A stretch of DNA of 64,000 nt from Monilinia fructicola. Its lineage: Eukaryota > Ascomycota > Leotiomycetes > Helotiales > Sclerotiniaceae. The notes beneath the pieces are model-generated. The model ran no database searches. It had not been told where the DNA came from and saw only the letters and a list, made by a program, of their open reading frames with translations. Numbering within the stretch: position 1 is the first letter of the stretch; each line of letters begins with the position of its first letter. The DNA is taken from NCBI GenBank assembly GCA_008692225.1, contig VICG01000005.1, forward strand, positions 310,001 through 374,000. Reading direction: 5' to 3'. This document shows positions 10,861-23,176 of the stretch, in pieces. The position numbers and the translations under genes were made by a program.

Positions 10861-12228
10861 CGGTACGCTACTGGTCAAACATATGATAAGCAAACGGTCT
10901 TCCAAATTTTGCGCACCTTCCACACGTTTCTGGGCTTGGCTGGATACCATCTATCTCACACTTTATTGACCTGGACTACTGACCTATGATATAGCGTGAT
11001 GATATAGTTTGGCACATGAAGTTGAAGGGATCTACTATACAGGGTTCTCTCTACCTTTAGACGCCATTCCCAAGTTTCTATAGTTCTACGTGACAAGGTT
11101 ATGTAAAGTTGGGTACCGCATGCAAGATAGACATCTACATATCCACTAATCCCAGTTCTCAGACCGGAATCCATGTATTTTGCGTTGTTCAAATATCGTC
11201 TGGGATGGTTCTAGAATTCACAAAGGGAGCTCTCAGCATTTCTTGGAAATCATCTTGGTTCTGTAGACGCGATACTCCGACTGATCCACTGTTGTACTGT
11301 TGCACTATCATACAGTAGAACTCGGTTATACCGGACGAGATTATACGGAAAGATTTTCTAATCTTATTGAATTTATATGAAGGTACCGGAAGTTTTCAAT
11401 ATACCGTAATACCGGAGTGGGTTTTTCAAAATTCCGGTACTTGTATAGTTGGGTGAATCCATCTGGGATTATTAGTTCATATATGATGATTTAATTCTAT
11501 TGAAACTTTAACTTGTATAAATTTATATAACGCTGTATTAAATTGTATAACATCAATTGAGGGGATCATCCGGATCATAAATCAATCAACTCAACGTCCT
11601 CAATACAAAACAATCAATATTAGTTACTACAATAGTAGTTCTTGAGGTAGATTATCTAAAGGCCATCTAAAACTAGTTCTACTATGCTTGAAATCAATAA
11701 ATCTTCAGCTAAACCAAGCATTCACCCATTTATTCATTGATATTTCTAGTAGCAACCAGCAGGTAAGATTACTTGAGTACTTATTAGTTGTATCAATCAT
11801 AAGCCTCTACAAGTAGGGCGGTTTATTCAACATTTATACTATTTCTTTATTTATTACAGTAACATTAACCTTCCAGGTTCAAGGTTACCTAGGAGACTGG
11901 AACTTTACTTACCTATTTACCCACCTAGATATGTATATGTACGGAGTATATATATTATATATTATCCATATAACATTCATTCGTTCTTGCGACGTTAAAC
12001 TTCAAATTAATCATCAAAAGAAATACTTGTACAAGTACTCGCATTATGAAATCTTTCTCACAAGATTAACCGAAATAGAAATTACCTCCCTCCACCTGCA
12101 AGGAATTAAGCTTAAACTTAACTTATCAACGCGCTAGCTACAACGTTAACACCACCACACCACGTGCACCCACCCACTACTTGCATTCATGATCAATTAC
12201 ACTTCTCAAATCGATATCGGATCTCAAC
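10861..12228. other. Intergenic, AT-rich; contains a possible transposon terminal repeat
   Basis: No supported gene. Apart from the TIR-like segment at 11311-11455, the region is a promoter-type AT-rich stretch leading to the gene at 12229, with a TGTACGGAGTATAT motif near 11938-11951. Confidence 0.5.
11311..11455. mobile_element. Possible pogo/Tc1-mariner-type element end or MITE relic
   Basis: TACAGTAGAACTCGGTTATA at 11311-11330, continuing CCGGACGAGATTATACGG, closely matches the general form of pogo-type terminal inverted repeats, which begin TACAGTAGAACCTCG. The first TA would be the target-site dinucleotide. Downstream, several ATACCGG/CCGGTA words (about 11380-11445) are partly inverted relative to it, including TTCCGGTACTTGTATAG. 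No transposase frame and no clean second TIR are visible, so this could be a solo end or a degraded MITE. Confidence 0.4.
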
Positions 12229-15200
12229 ATGGACGACGATCATTTGGATAGTCAAGAAAATTCTTCAATCATCAAGCTCGATATCAAACAACGCATTACC
12301 CAAGCAAAGATTAAAGCAGCTGAGAAGAGAGCAGCGGAAATTGCTGCAAAACAAGCAGATCAAGCAGTCTTCGCCGCCACACCATCTCCGACCCCATTTT
12401 CAACATCACCCTTCATTGAAAGTTCTACACCATCTACTGCCAATTATGCATCACAGCCAGGTTTCCCATTTCTTCGCTCACCAGCCACGAATACTGAGCG
12501 CATTCAGCGGGCAAATTCACTCAAGGCATTATCAAAGAAGATTGATGGAGCAGGAAATTTCAAACTTCAGGAATTGATCACGAGAATGATCTTAAGATGC
12601 CCGGGAGCGAAAGAAGTCGCAGAATCTTTTTTTGTATTGAACGACGTTGAGAATCATGTTCAGAGCAACAATAGAGAACTCGATGATGGGGATGAAGATT
12701 ACGTGGGAAGACATCGCCATGAGGGGAAAAGTATTAGTCACGTGATCTCTACCCAATCTTGTACTCCAAGTTATTCTCCGGAATCCCGAGAAACAGAGCA
12801 TCCTACCAACAGTCAGACAATACTCACCAGTGACAGAAACTTTCAACTAGACTATGTGCGAAGCACTCAGGGGAGGTCAGAAGCATTATCATCCTCAACG
12901 AGGGTTACAAAGGAGATAGTGGATACACCAACGAACAACCCTACTGCTGCAGATGTATCCTGCTCAGAGATTTCTAAAGCACTTGATAACCTCCTGAATG
13001 GTAAACCAAAATCTTGTGAAACTAGTAACCATGATAATCATAGCAAAGCAACGCCTGGGATTGCAATGCCTGAAGTGAACGACAACGACACGACTTCCAG
13101 CAGCAATATGTTGCAGCTGGCCAGCGATATTTCAGCTAAATACCTCGCTTTGGCTCGTGCTTTTGGCACTAGTAACCTTCCATATGATCGAATTGCAAGT
13201 CTCAGAACCAGCGCTCCGCCCAACAATCCTCCTATGGACTTTTCGTTCGAAGCATTCAATAGTCTTGTTGACAGCGTTCGAAAGAATATCGAAAGAATGC
13301 AGAGAGCTGATAAAACAAATCCGGTGTCCGAAAGCTCTGAGAATTCTGTTGTACGAGAAAATTCTAGTGATTTGGGCAGTCCTATCCCCATCGATGCAAC
13401 CGGCCAGGAATGGGGAAGAAATCCAGGCCCTAGGGATGACACAAGTCCGATGGTACAAGAGACCATGGCGAGACCTGTTTCTTCAAGCAGCGAAGAAGAT
13501 GAGTATGCCGACATTGTAAATATAACGAGCAGTCACTACAATTGTGAGAGCTGTCGAAAACCAATTGTGCTGCCTGAAGGTTTTGTTGTGAGTCTGGAAA
13601 GTCCAGCACCCACTACTTGCCTTCATTGCCAAACCCGAAAAGCTTCAGGAATCATTCGTAGGCGATTGGGAGTGAGAGCTCGATCGGATAATGACACGGA
13701 GGTGCCTGCCAAAAGGAAAGATGGTGAATCTTTGCCTGGTCAGGTGAGATATGATGCCACAGGATTATCCCATACTCCAACTCCAGTTCCGGAAATTGTT
13801 TCCAGCAGATTAGAACCACCCACATACTCACTCTCAGAACTATCACGTGAGCCGCGTCCAACATCTAGTGTAGAGCATCTCCAACAATCTACGACTTTAG
13901 AACAAGCCGATGACAACCTCGTCAAGACGCACGCGGGCACCGACCGTCATGGAGGCAATGCAAAAAACGAGCATCTTGGAGATACCATTGTTGTTGAGAC
14001 TCCAGCACGCGATGTTTCTGCAAGCCAAATTCAAAATGATGGTCAATCACTGTCAAGGAAGCACAAAGCAAAGAACCTAGAAGACGAAGATTTTTATTCC
14101 TTTCCTATTGGCCCGAAACGAAGACGTGGTAGACCATTGAAGAATTGGGGCGCAGCCGTTTCAGATGCCTCACCGACAAGCTCTCCTCAACCTTCAACGC
14201 CAATGACAAATTCAAGTTCACAGGACACCTCTACCGCCAAGAAACGAGGTCGCCCGCTTGGGAGTAAAAATCGATCAAATTTGGAGGAGTTTCCATCAAA
14301 TATACCAGCGGGCGAGCGTCTGTCTGCTAGGAAATCTCGAGAAATTACTCAAAGCCTACTCACTGCAGAATTAGACTCTATGCATGATATTACCTTTGAA
14401 TCTGTATCATCGATTCAAACGCCGAAGTTATCTCGCCGAAAAAAAAAGTCTAAATTTCGACGTTCTCAGGCAAACGCTACTTGCGGCGTCTTTGTGCCCA
14501 ATGCCAAGGCTCAAAAAGATTCTGATTCTGAATACGAGCCACCACAAGAATCAGATGTTCGAGATGGGAATGGTTCGATGAATATAGCTACGTCAAATAG
14601 CGTTTTGACGTCATCTTCCCTCGACAATATAGTATCATCTGAAACATGGGCTGAAAAGTTGGGCTCTGGAGTCATTGGTGGGAGAGATAGCCGAATTCCA
14701 AGAGCTCCTAATTCAACTTTTACTGTGGATGAGCAGCTACGACAGTCTATAGAAGAACAAGAAGAGAGAATGAAAAACCGCGGTATATCTGGAAAAATCA
14801 CCAACAGTCAACGCGAAGGTAGAATGGAAAGAGAGGTTGGCTCTTTCATGGGGTCTACGTCTGATACAATCAGTAAAAGCTTTATTGAAAGGAATAATTC
14901 GATTGGATGTTCCAATAGGATAGGACACAACTCGAATATGCTATCGGGAAAACAAGGTCAGGAGAAAGAAGGATTAGTAGCACATGGTCTCGTATCAAAT
15001 CAGTACCAACCTCATCGTGAGTCCTACTGTCTATTAAAACGGAAGGCATTTCTAACAGAATTCTAGGACAGTCACAGACATCGCTAAACCTAATGTCCAG
15101 CGCAGAGAGTTCTCGAGCCATTTCAGCTTTTCAAGTATCACCCACAGTAAGTATCTTAGGCCCAGCGCCTCTTTCATCAGAATCAACATATTCCCCGTCA

Positions 15201-15680
15201 TAAAATATGATTTCGACTTTCGACAGAATTCATCACTTGCACTCACTGCCGACACTCTTACCAACGTATCACGAACTTCTACCCATATTTACGCTCCCAC
15301 TTCCCAGCCATCTCCAGCTTGCGATTTAGATAAATCCTATCGGCTTTCAAAATCCATTGAACTGTCAACCCTTCTGCTGTATCTATTATTTTATCGCTTC
15401 GATATTCTTTTTCTAGAGAAGGAAAGCTTACCGAATACCTCAATAGATCTCAGTCCCCGCACGATCCCACTCAAATCCTACACAAGCATTCAATCCATTA
15501 ACATTCTTCTCGCGGTCATTCGGACCTGGCGCACCAAACCCACATCCTTTGTCTCCCCCGCTCCGTCGGCGTTGCTCTTGCCAAGCAAGTGATGGCCCAC
15601 TTCCTGCACTTGGTTCTGACCCAAGCATACCAGCACCTCACCCTTCATCTCCAATTGGACATCGTCCTCTTAGTTCTTGA
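12229..15680 (+). CDS. Large AT-hook protein with a paired CxxC motif (probable chromatin or DNA-binding protein)
   Basis: ATG at 12229 opens 929 uninterrupted codons up to a GTGAGT donor at 15017. Exon 2 is 15067-15146 and a further exon starts at 15227; these junctions keep phase. The N-terminus is a charged helix (residues about 15-50, alanine/lysine-rich). Residues about 436-470 hold CESC, then about 23 residues, then CLHCQTRK, a plausible zinc-binding pair. Two AT-hooks follow: KRRRGRPLKNWG near 630 and KKRGRPLGSKNRS near 675. Basic RRKKKSKFRRS near 740 could be a nuclear localisation signal. The rest is serine/threonine-rich and likely disordered. The 3' end is uncertain: one frame stops near 15590, while an overlapping proline-rich frame containing RRRCSCQASDG stops at 15680 and looks more protein-like. 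I do not recognise a named family; a nuclear role is inferred from the AT-hooks. Confidence 0.75.
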
Positions 15681-16605
15681 TAAAATATCGATGCAATCGA
15701 ATCCCTTACAGTTCCCCTGGTTCGTGTTGTATCTGAATTGCATCTTTTACCTCCCCCGCCTCCTTGTTCTCGTTTACTTTACATCTGGAGATTCAAATTA
15801 CTTTTTGGGTCTGAGGACTGGGTATCGAAATGGAGATGTGTCAAATTCGGATCCAAATTCTCTTCGCAGGATGAGGATTAAATCCAGATCTAGGTCTTCC
15901 AGCATCACTTTTGCCAACGCATCAAAGAAGGGTTTCCTCCATCAACATTGGGAAAGCGGAGTTCATATTCGGGCAGAGGTATTAAAATAGCATGGCTGAA
16001 GGTATGAGATGTTGGGTGGAGACATTTTGTACCATAGCGAACGAATGCAAGGAAGGAGGGAACCAAGGGGCTACCCAACCTCAGAGGGTTCGGATCGATT
16101 TGTATATACAGGTATACTAGATAGTTGGTATATTTTTCGGTTCATTGATAGGAAAGGATCGGGAGTGTTAGATTAGAGAAAATAACCGTTGAGAGATGGG
16201 ATATACATCGTATAGATATTGCAAATGAGTACAGTGAACTGCGAATACCTATTCATCTCCACCTCATAATTAGCCCCGCAGTGTCTGTCTTATCATATTA
16301 CCCGGAAAATTCCCAGATCCAAAACGCGAGGTGGTGGGATATTCGGGTGGGATAGTGGGAGGGTGATATTGTTACACTTGGGATGAATTACTGGTGGTTC
16401 TTGCGTGGTGATTTTCATACTATCTCATTGTCCCCTCCTATACCTCAAATCCCATCAACCAAGACAAAGGACATACAGGGCCAGGGATAGGGCCAGGGCC
16501 AAGGTAAAAATAGGTACATCTCGAATCGCAATTCGCGTAAGGAGGGAGGTGGTGTACAGTACAAAGAGAAAACCAGAAGCAGGAATCATGAAGTGACAAT
16601 CAACA
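15681..16605. other. Intergenic region between convergent genes
   Basis: This is the 3' side of both the AT-hook gene and the sugar transporter. The frame at 15589-15990 on the plus strand has no domain and overlaps the AT-hook gene end. Nothing else is recognisable. Confidence 0.5.
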
Positions 16606-18345
16606 TCAAACACTAAACTTAGAAACATGTTCCGCCTCCTCGGACCTGGGAGCCTCGTCATCACACGCCTTGCCGGAGCCCAATGTTGGACTTCGGGCGC
16701 GCATCCCTCGGCGACGCCGCACGAAGAGGCGATCCACGTCCTCGAGCTCCAAGCCCTTGGTCTCGGGAAAGGCGAAGAAGATCACGGGGACCCAGCACGC
16801 GTTCAGCACGGCGAAGATGACGTACGTTTTGTAGCCGATGTTCGAGAGGGCGATGGGCGTGATCTGCACGATCATGTAGTTGAAGATCCAGTTGCAGGCG
16901 GTGGAGACGGCGGAGCCTCGCTGGCGGAGGCGGAGGGGGAGGATTTCAGAGGGGTAGACCCAGACCTGGAGGGAGGGAGAGGTGTTAGTTGTTTTGTTTT
17001 TGTTTGTTTGATATAACATGCTATAAGTGAGGGAATGGAATGGGAAGATTGAGGTGGATGGAAGGGGGGGTGGCGGGGTATTATACCGTGGCTTGGAATC
17101 CGATTGTGAAAGCTCCCTCGAAGACGAAAAGCATCACTGCGGCTCCGATACCGCAAGATGTCGCGATGGCGGTTTTCTTTTGCACGTTGTAGATTAGGCC
17201 GGTTTGGATGATCATGACGGCCGACATGACGGAGATCATGGATAGGAGAAGTGGACGACGACCGACGCGGTCGATTAGGAGCCAGGGAATGAAACTTGCG
17301 ATGAGAAACCATGTTTGGAGAAATCCGGACATGAGTGCGCTGAGGTGATCGGAGAATCCGAGGGATTGGGAGAAAAGTGTGTTGGAGTAGTATATCAATG
17401 CGTTTATGCCGCCTAGTTGTTGGAAAATCTGGATGGCGCAGGCGATGAGGAAACGGCGTTGGGATTGGATGGCGTCGTTTTGGAGGAGATCACTCCAGGA
17501 GCCTGCTCCTAGGGATGCTTCGTATTCGCACGTGTGGAGGATATCGGTGTGTAGGGAAGTGATGTGACTTTCTGACATGTGGTATGAGTGCAATCGGGTG
17601 AGGACTTCCAGGGAGTCGTCGGGTTTCTCGTGGGCGGCTAGCCAGCGAGGGGATTCTGGTACGATGGCCAGAAGACCGAGGATTGGAAGGAGAAAGATGC
17701 ATTGGAGAATGGTGGGGACTCTCCAGGCGAGGGAGGCTGTGAAGGATTGGGTAAAGGCGTAATCGACCCAATATGCCACGAAGATTCCAAAGTTCAACGT
17801 TGAGAGTTGCATACAGACATCTGTAATTGTCAGATGGCGTGTCTTATTTCTTTCTTGGACAATAACTTACATAGCCCTCTGGTCGCTTTGGGACTGAACT
17901 CTGCTTGGAAGACAGGGACGGTGCTATTGATGAACCCCATCCCCACTCCCGATGCCACTCTCGCGACGATGATGTGAGGTCTGCTGTATGCGGTGGCTTG
18001 AAGTACAGCCCCAATAATCATGATCACTACCCCTATCGCGATCGATCTTTTTCGTCCTACATTTTCTCCAAAAATTGATGTAGCAACACTACCAAGAAAA
18101 CACCCTACTTCATAAATAGCGACGATCAAGCCCGTAATTGTTGGGTCGGGATCCTCAAAGGTATCTTTGAAGCCTTTCGAATTGACGAGTCTGCAACATG
18201 AGTTAGTTTGAGAACGTTCTGATAGTGCTTCATGAGAGTTAATTTACCCTCCCATCAACCCATTGTCATATCCGATGAGGAGAAACCCGAGACACGTCAA
18301 CGATGTCACGGCGGCAAAGAGAGCTCGCCCTTCAAGGACAGCCAT
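16606..18345 (-). CDS. MFS sugar transporter (fungal hexose/lactose permease-like)
   Basis: A sugar:proton symporter of the sugar porter family with 12 predicted membrane spans, in the plasma membrane. Four exons join in phase: 18345-18248, 18190-17871, 17820-17087 and 16965-16606, giving 503 residues. All three introns have GTAAAT, GTAAGT or GTATAA donors and CAG acceptors. Diagnostic motifs are GYDNGLMGG in TM1, GENVGRKRS in the TM2-3 loop, PESPRWL after TM6, QIFQQLGGINALIYYS in TM7, DRVGRRPLL in the TM8-9 loop, and PETKGLELEDVD after TM12. The soluble tail is short and acidic/basic. The substrate cannot be read from the sequence; a hexose, a disaccharide or a quinate-like compound are all possible. 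The gene is intact, with no frame problems. Confidence 0.93.
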
Positions 18346-20373
18346 GATGCTCGAGGTGCAGAATTGATCAAGACTGAAGGAATCGAGTGGCAAAAGAATT
18401 CCAATTACTTAGTCTGAATCTATTCACGTAAATTCAGAGCATTGTTGTCTCTTATATCCTGTAGTGTAACGAATTCCGGGGAAAACATCCCGAAGTATCT
18501 GCAGATACCCCTCCCATTAGATAGGCACCGAGTTATCTGATATTGAGTACTTTAATCTCTCAATGGCTGGGTCAATAGTTCGAGATTGGATATCTCTTTT
18601 GCATTATATACGAATGAATATTAACTTTGATCAACAAAGAGGAAGAAGTCCATACAGACGAATGAAATTTGACGTAGATACATCGCTCTAGTGGCGTTCC
18701 AGTCTGTATGACTGGGGCTTATACAGACTTGGGCTGGAATGGAAGATTTAGTTAGACACATGAACCTTTCCAAGCTACTGTACGTATAGTGGGTCGTCGA
18801 TAATTTGTCAGAGCATAGCCTTTCCAGCTCAGGATTTGATAGTTTCAACTTAATAGAACTACATTGGCACTCATTTGATGACAACCTTAATGATCACGTG
18901 AAGCAACCTAACGTTCATGAGAAATCAAGTCCTTCATCAGTCAGTCAGTCAGTCAGTCAGTCAGTCAGTACCTTACGAATCCATTTATTAAGAAACCTTG
19001 GAAGGGATTGTTTCTCTCTTCTCCATCACCCCTTGTTCCTTACGCAAACACAACCAACTTTCCATTGGAAGTTCAACCCATCTACTAGCAGATACAAGAT
19101 ACATGTATTTGATGAATTATGACTTTTAGTTTAAGAAAAAACTATAACAACCCGTATATCTATATCGCATCCCGCAACCCTATACCCTCATTGATGAATC
19201 AAATTAACTGAAATTCTTATATCCATCATCCGTTGATTAACCGTGGTTCTGGCTTCGAAGTCCAGCTTCGCATTTGAATGCAACTTCAGACTTGCAATTG
19301 CCTTTTGGCCGATTCATACATCAATCACAATTGAAGTGTAAGTGATATGATACGTGTTAGAACCGTTCTTCAATTCAACTACCAGACTGGCATCTCGAGA
19401 TTCAATTAAGTTTACACATCAACATTTGAAGTTTTGACTAAGGTTGACAATACCCCTTCATTGATTTCCGCCATAATTAATAACCGAACCATCAAGGTTT
19501 ACCGTTCGTTCTTCTCCAATCACGATGTATATATGAGCTTGTCGGCATTTGAATTGCTTTATTGTGCTCATGGTGTTAGGTCTAATTGATAAGAAAAGGA
19601 GGGTTCTTCATGCATCTATCATTTTGCAAGAATACAACAAGTTACAATACGCTCGGTCGATACACTAACTCTTGTACACCCATCGATATACCCTACAGTC
19701 ATGTTACCATACCGCGGCTGCCACAGCCTACTATGACCTTGTGAATCCAATCATACGCAAGCATAGCAAATCCTTCTACAAACAGTATTGACGTATTCGA
19801 CAATCCTTCTGCTGGTGGATCCAGCAATCTAATTAAGGTTATTAGTGAACCTATGAATCCAAAGATCTATATATACATAGATTGATCCTTCCACTATCTA
19901 GTATATTTAGCAACCCTCTCACAGCTATACCTGGCCATTCAAATATCAGTCGACATGGGCATATCAACTGCTTTACTGTTGAAGCTTTGCCTAGGACTCC
20001 AATTCATGATCCAAGAATGATCTTCGGCTTTGTGGAGAAATTTCTTTTTAGCCAAACAAACTTAACCTTACTCATCAGACGCCCCCGCCGGCACTAACCC
20101 TGAGGACATCCCGTTGCCCCACCTCAATATTTATCATGATTATCTGTCAAACCCCCCGTCAAACACCGGCAGCATCCTTTTACCATCATTTTTCTTTGGA
20201 CATCTTTTCACTTCCTCCCCCGCACTCTCTTTCTGTTCCACATTCGATTTCGGACTCGTATCTTCGTCATCTAGCATTGAAGTACGTCAGCCTTCCCCGG
20301 ATCCTACAGTACAGTAATCACCAACATTTGGTTCTAGCACAGACTTCTCTGCCTTCCCTGCTCTCTCCTACAG
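18346..20373. other. Divergent promoter region between the sugar transporter and the Zn2Cys6 gene
   Basis: About 2 kb with no supported gene. It carries a run of CAGT units (18938-18969) and long pyrimidine-rich tracts near 20140-20360 just before the Zn2Cys6 start, typical of fungal 5' leader sequence. No canonical regulator site could be assigned. Confidence 0.5.
18938..18969. repeat. CAGT tetranucleotide microsatellite (8 units)
   Basis: Eight uninterrupted CAGT units inside the divergent promoter region. Confidence 0.9.
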
Positions 20374-23176
20374 ATGTCGGATCCGCATTATTACCGCCCA
20401 TCACCAAATTATCAGCCCCCCCTTCCCCCGCACCTTGCCCAAGACCGAATGTCGGATCACCATCCATCGCCGAATTCTCAGGCAACTCCAGTGTCTTCCG
20501 ACTCGGAGGATTCTGTTCCATCACAAACAGCACCTCGATCTCATAGCCGATCTAATCGAAGGCTAGAGCGAGCAGCTGGGCATCGGCCAATGAGAACCCA
20601 TACAGCTTGTACGAATTGTCGAAAGAAGAAAGGTAAATGTTTTTTGGATCCATTCAACCCAACCCCAGTAAGTATTTATTTTATTTGGTTTGATCTTTTA
20701 TTAAGCATGATGAAGTATTTGTCCCCCTTTTATTGTTTCGTTTACATCCTTTGGACATTGGCCGTTACTGATTTGGAATATAGCCCTGCAAAGGATGTAA
20801 ACGAAGAGGTCTGGCCGATTCGTGTGAACTTGGAACATCTAACCGCGGAGGACGTCGAATTAAGAAGAGCCAGGAACCTCAAGAAATAAAAAACGCATCA
20901 GCATCTCCTAATAACACTCCACAACCACAATCGTCTCTTCCTCCTTTCATCTCTCCATTAACGAATCATGGCTCGAATTATATTGCCGGAACGCCAGCTT
21001 ATTCCACGGCACCATCAACTACTGAAACCTTTTATAATATGCAATCCAGTCTTCAGCATAATCGAGAAACGGGGGGCTTCCTGAGCAACAATCCCGGTTT
21101 TCAACTTCATCGAGAAACTGGAAATCCACTGCAAGACGTTTCTTCCGCCACAGTTACATCTGATGCTAGTTTTAGAAGAGGTAACCTTCAGCAGTATAGA
21201 GACTTGCCTACACGCCCAGCAAGCTCGAGGAATCAGCAGATGGACGAAAACATTGCTTCCACAGATCTCCAAAATCCTTCAGATACACTTAATCTTTTAG
21301 CCGATGTTGCTACAAATGCGGATCGAGAGTCAAACACTCTAAACAATAATGAAGTTCGAGGAGTCAATTTGCAAAACAACAATGTACCGAATGTTCAGCA
21401 AATTCAAGATTCATCTAGAATTGGAGGTAGCTTTCAATACAGACCATTTTTGGATGGATTGATAAGTGGTCTTACAATCCATAATATGTTCTCATCGTAA
21501 GCGTTTGGAATATCTTGTACGTGAAGTTACTAACACTCCTTTGGGTATAAAAATAATTTTCATCCCTACTTTCCCATCGCACCAAAAGAAACGTTCGATC
21601 ATGATAGACTTCCATTACTATCTCGAACCGAGCCAAACCTTTTTTCTGCGATCCTCACCGTGGCATCAAAAGATAATGAACACATACATCAAATATGCTA
21701 TGAACATACGCAGGGACTCATATCAATGATTAATGCCGGATCAAAGGTGGGTGTGGAGGCTGTTGAGGCTCTCCTGATATTCTCAACAGTGGATTTCGCA
21801 TTGTCCCCAAAGGTGAGGGTAACATAGGTCGAGGCGATGAAGATCGAGTGGCATGGATGGTCATTGGTACCGCTATTCGTCTTGGTTTCTTTCTTCGCCT
21901 TGATCGCACTGCTTTCAAGCCTGGTAAGAATGAAGATATTACCAAGTTCAACCGCGAACGGCTGGCATGGACAGCCTGCTATATATGTGACCGCAGAGTA
22001 TCTGTACGTGTTGGCAGAGCTTTTTGGTCTCGTGGTCTGGGGCCACTGTCCGGACTATTGGCCGACAATTTTTCAACTTTACAGCCTGCCACGTCGGATG
22101 ATGATAATCTCGCCATGATATTGCAAGCAAACCTTGAATCTATACAGATCTTCTCAAACGTATACGACATCCTCTATTCATCAAAGGACAACGGTGGTTG
22201 GAAAAAAATGCTCGAAGGTCGCTATGCAAAGCATTTGGATGATTTTCGAATGGGCATTCGAAGCTGGGATGATAAATGGGGCGATCTAAACTGCTCAGAA
22301 CCTCAAAAGGGAATTCTTCGACTCACACACGAATATCTTCGTCTTTATGTCAACGCTTTCGCCTACCAAGCGACCATGTCACGAGCTCTTTCCTTATCCC
22401 AAGCCCAAACCCCTTCAGGAAGTCGACCTCCTATTCCTCAAATTGATGCATCGGCTTCTGACGCTCGCTTTATATATGATTCAATAGACGCAGCTAAATC
22501 CTGCATTACAATCTTCAACGAAGATATAGACATCAGATTCATTCGTTACGTTCCTGATTGTTACTATCTCTTTGTCGTTTTCTCGGCCGTATTCCTATAT
22601 AAAGTAAGAACGACAACAACCATGTCAGATGAAGAGCGAGAAGATGTCAGGAGGTTAATCACTAAAATGATCGAACGACTAGAGAAAGCTAGCACAGGCG
22701 AATCCCATATCGGCACGAAATATTCTCGATTACTTCAATTATTGTGGAGAAGCGCGCCCAAAAAGGCCAATCGCGGTAGGCAAGGAAGAAACAACACCCA
22801 TTTTGCTATGGAGAATTCCTCTAGATTTCAGGACGGAAATTCAAACCGGTCAATCATCGACCCTGTACCCATGTCGCAACCCTTCACCCCGTCAGTCAGG
22901 AGTAATTTCAGTCCGCATGATCCACCACTGGTTGTACCGGCATTTCCATCGAATAACCAATTCTCATGGTTGAATCTGGATCAAGTATACATGTTCGCGA
23001 GGGAGAATAACGGGGGCATGGAAAGTCTTGATTACCAGAATGTCGGGGACATGAACGGATTTGGGAATTGGGTCGGTGATGCACAGGAGGGATTCGAGTT
23101 CAACATGTTAGATGAGAACGCGATGTATGAGAGTGCGATGGATGGCAATTGGCACGGAGATAGAATGCCCTTTTAG
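20374..23176 (+). CDS. Zn2Cys6 transcription factor with fungal-specific TF domain; frame broken near 21.5-21.8 kb
   Basis: A nuclear DNA-binding regulator. Exon 1 is 20374-20667, an intron runs 20668-20783 (GTAAGT...ATATAG), then the main exon follows. The splice completes the binuclear cluster: C79-x2-C82-x6-C89-x10-C100-x2-C103-x8-C112, with KKKGKC and CKGCKRRGLADSC visible, preceded by a basic arginine-rich stretch. The middle is Gln/Asn-rich and probably disordered. The fungal-specific transcription factor domain follows: HPYFPIAP, then RLPLLSRTEPNLFSAILTVA, KVGVEAVEALLI, GRGDEDRVAWMVIGTAIRLG and RVGRAFWSRGLGPLSGLLAD. As read the frame breaks at an intron-like segment (21497-21544) that ends in GG instead of AG, and at extra A residues in TCAACAG (21785) and CCAAAGG (21809-21811). 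With these corrected the gene closes exactly. The target genes are unknown. Confidence 0.85.

Noticed and set aside
13038..13514. 158-residue hydrophobic minus-strand protein
   Set aside because: Antisense to the AT-hook gene; the plus frame is much longer with clear motifs.
16627..17016. Glu/Gly/Val-rich plus-strand frame
   Set aside because: Antisense shadow of the last sugar-transporter exon.
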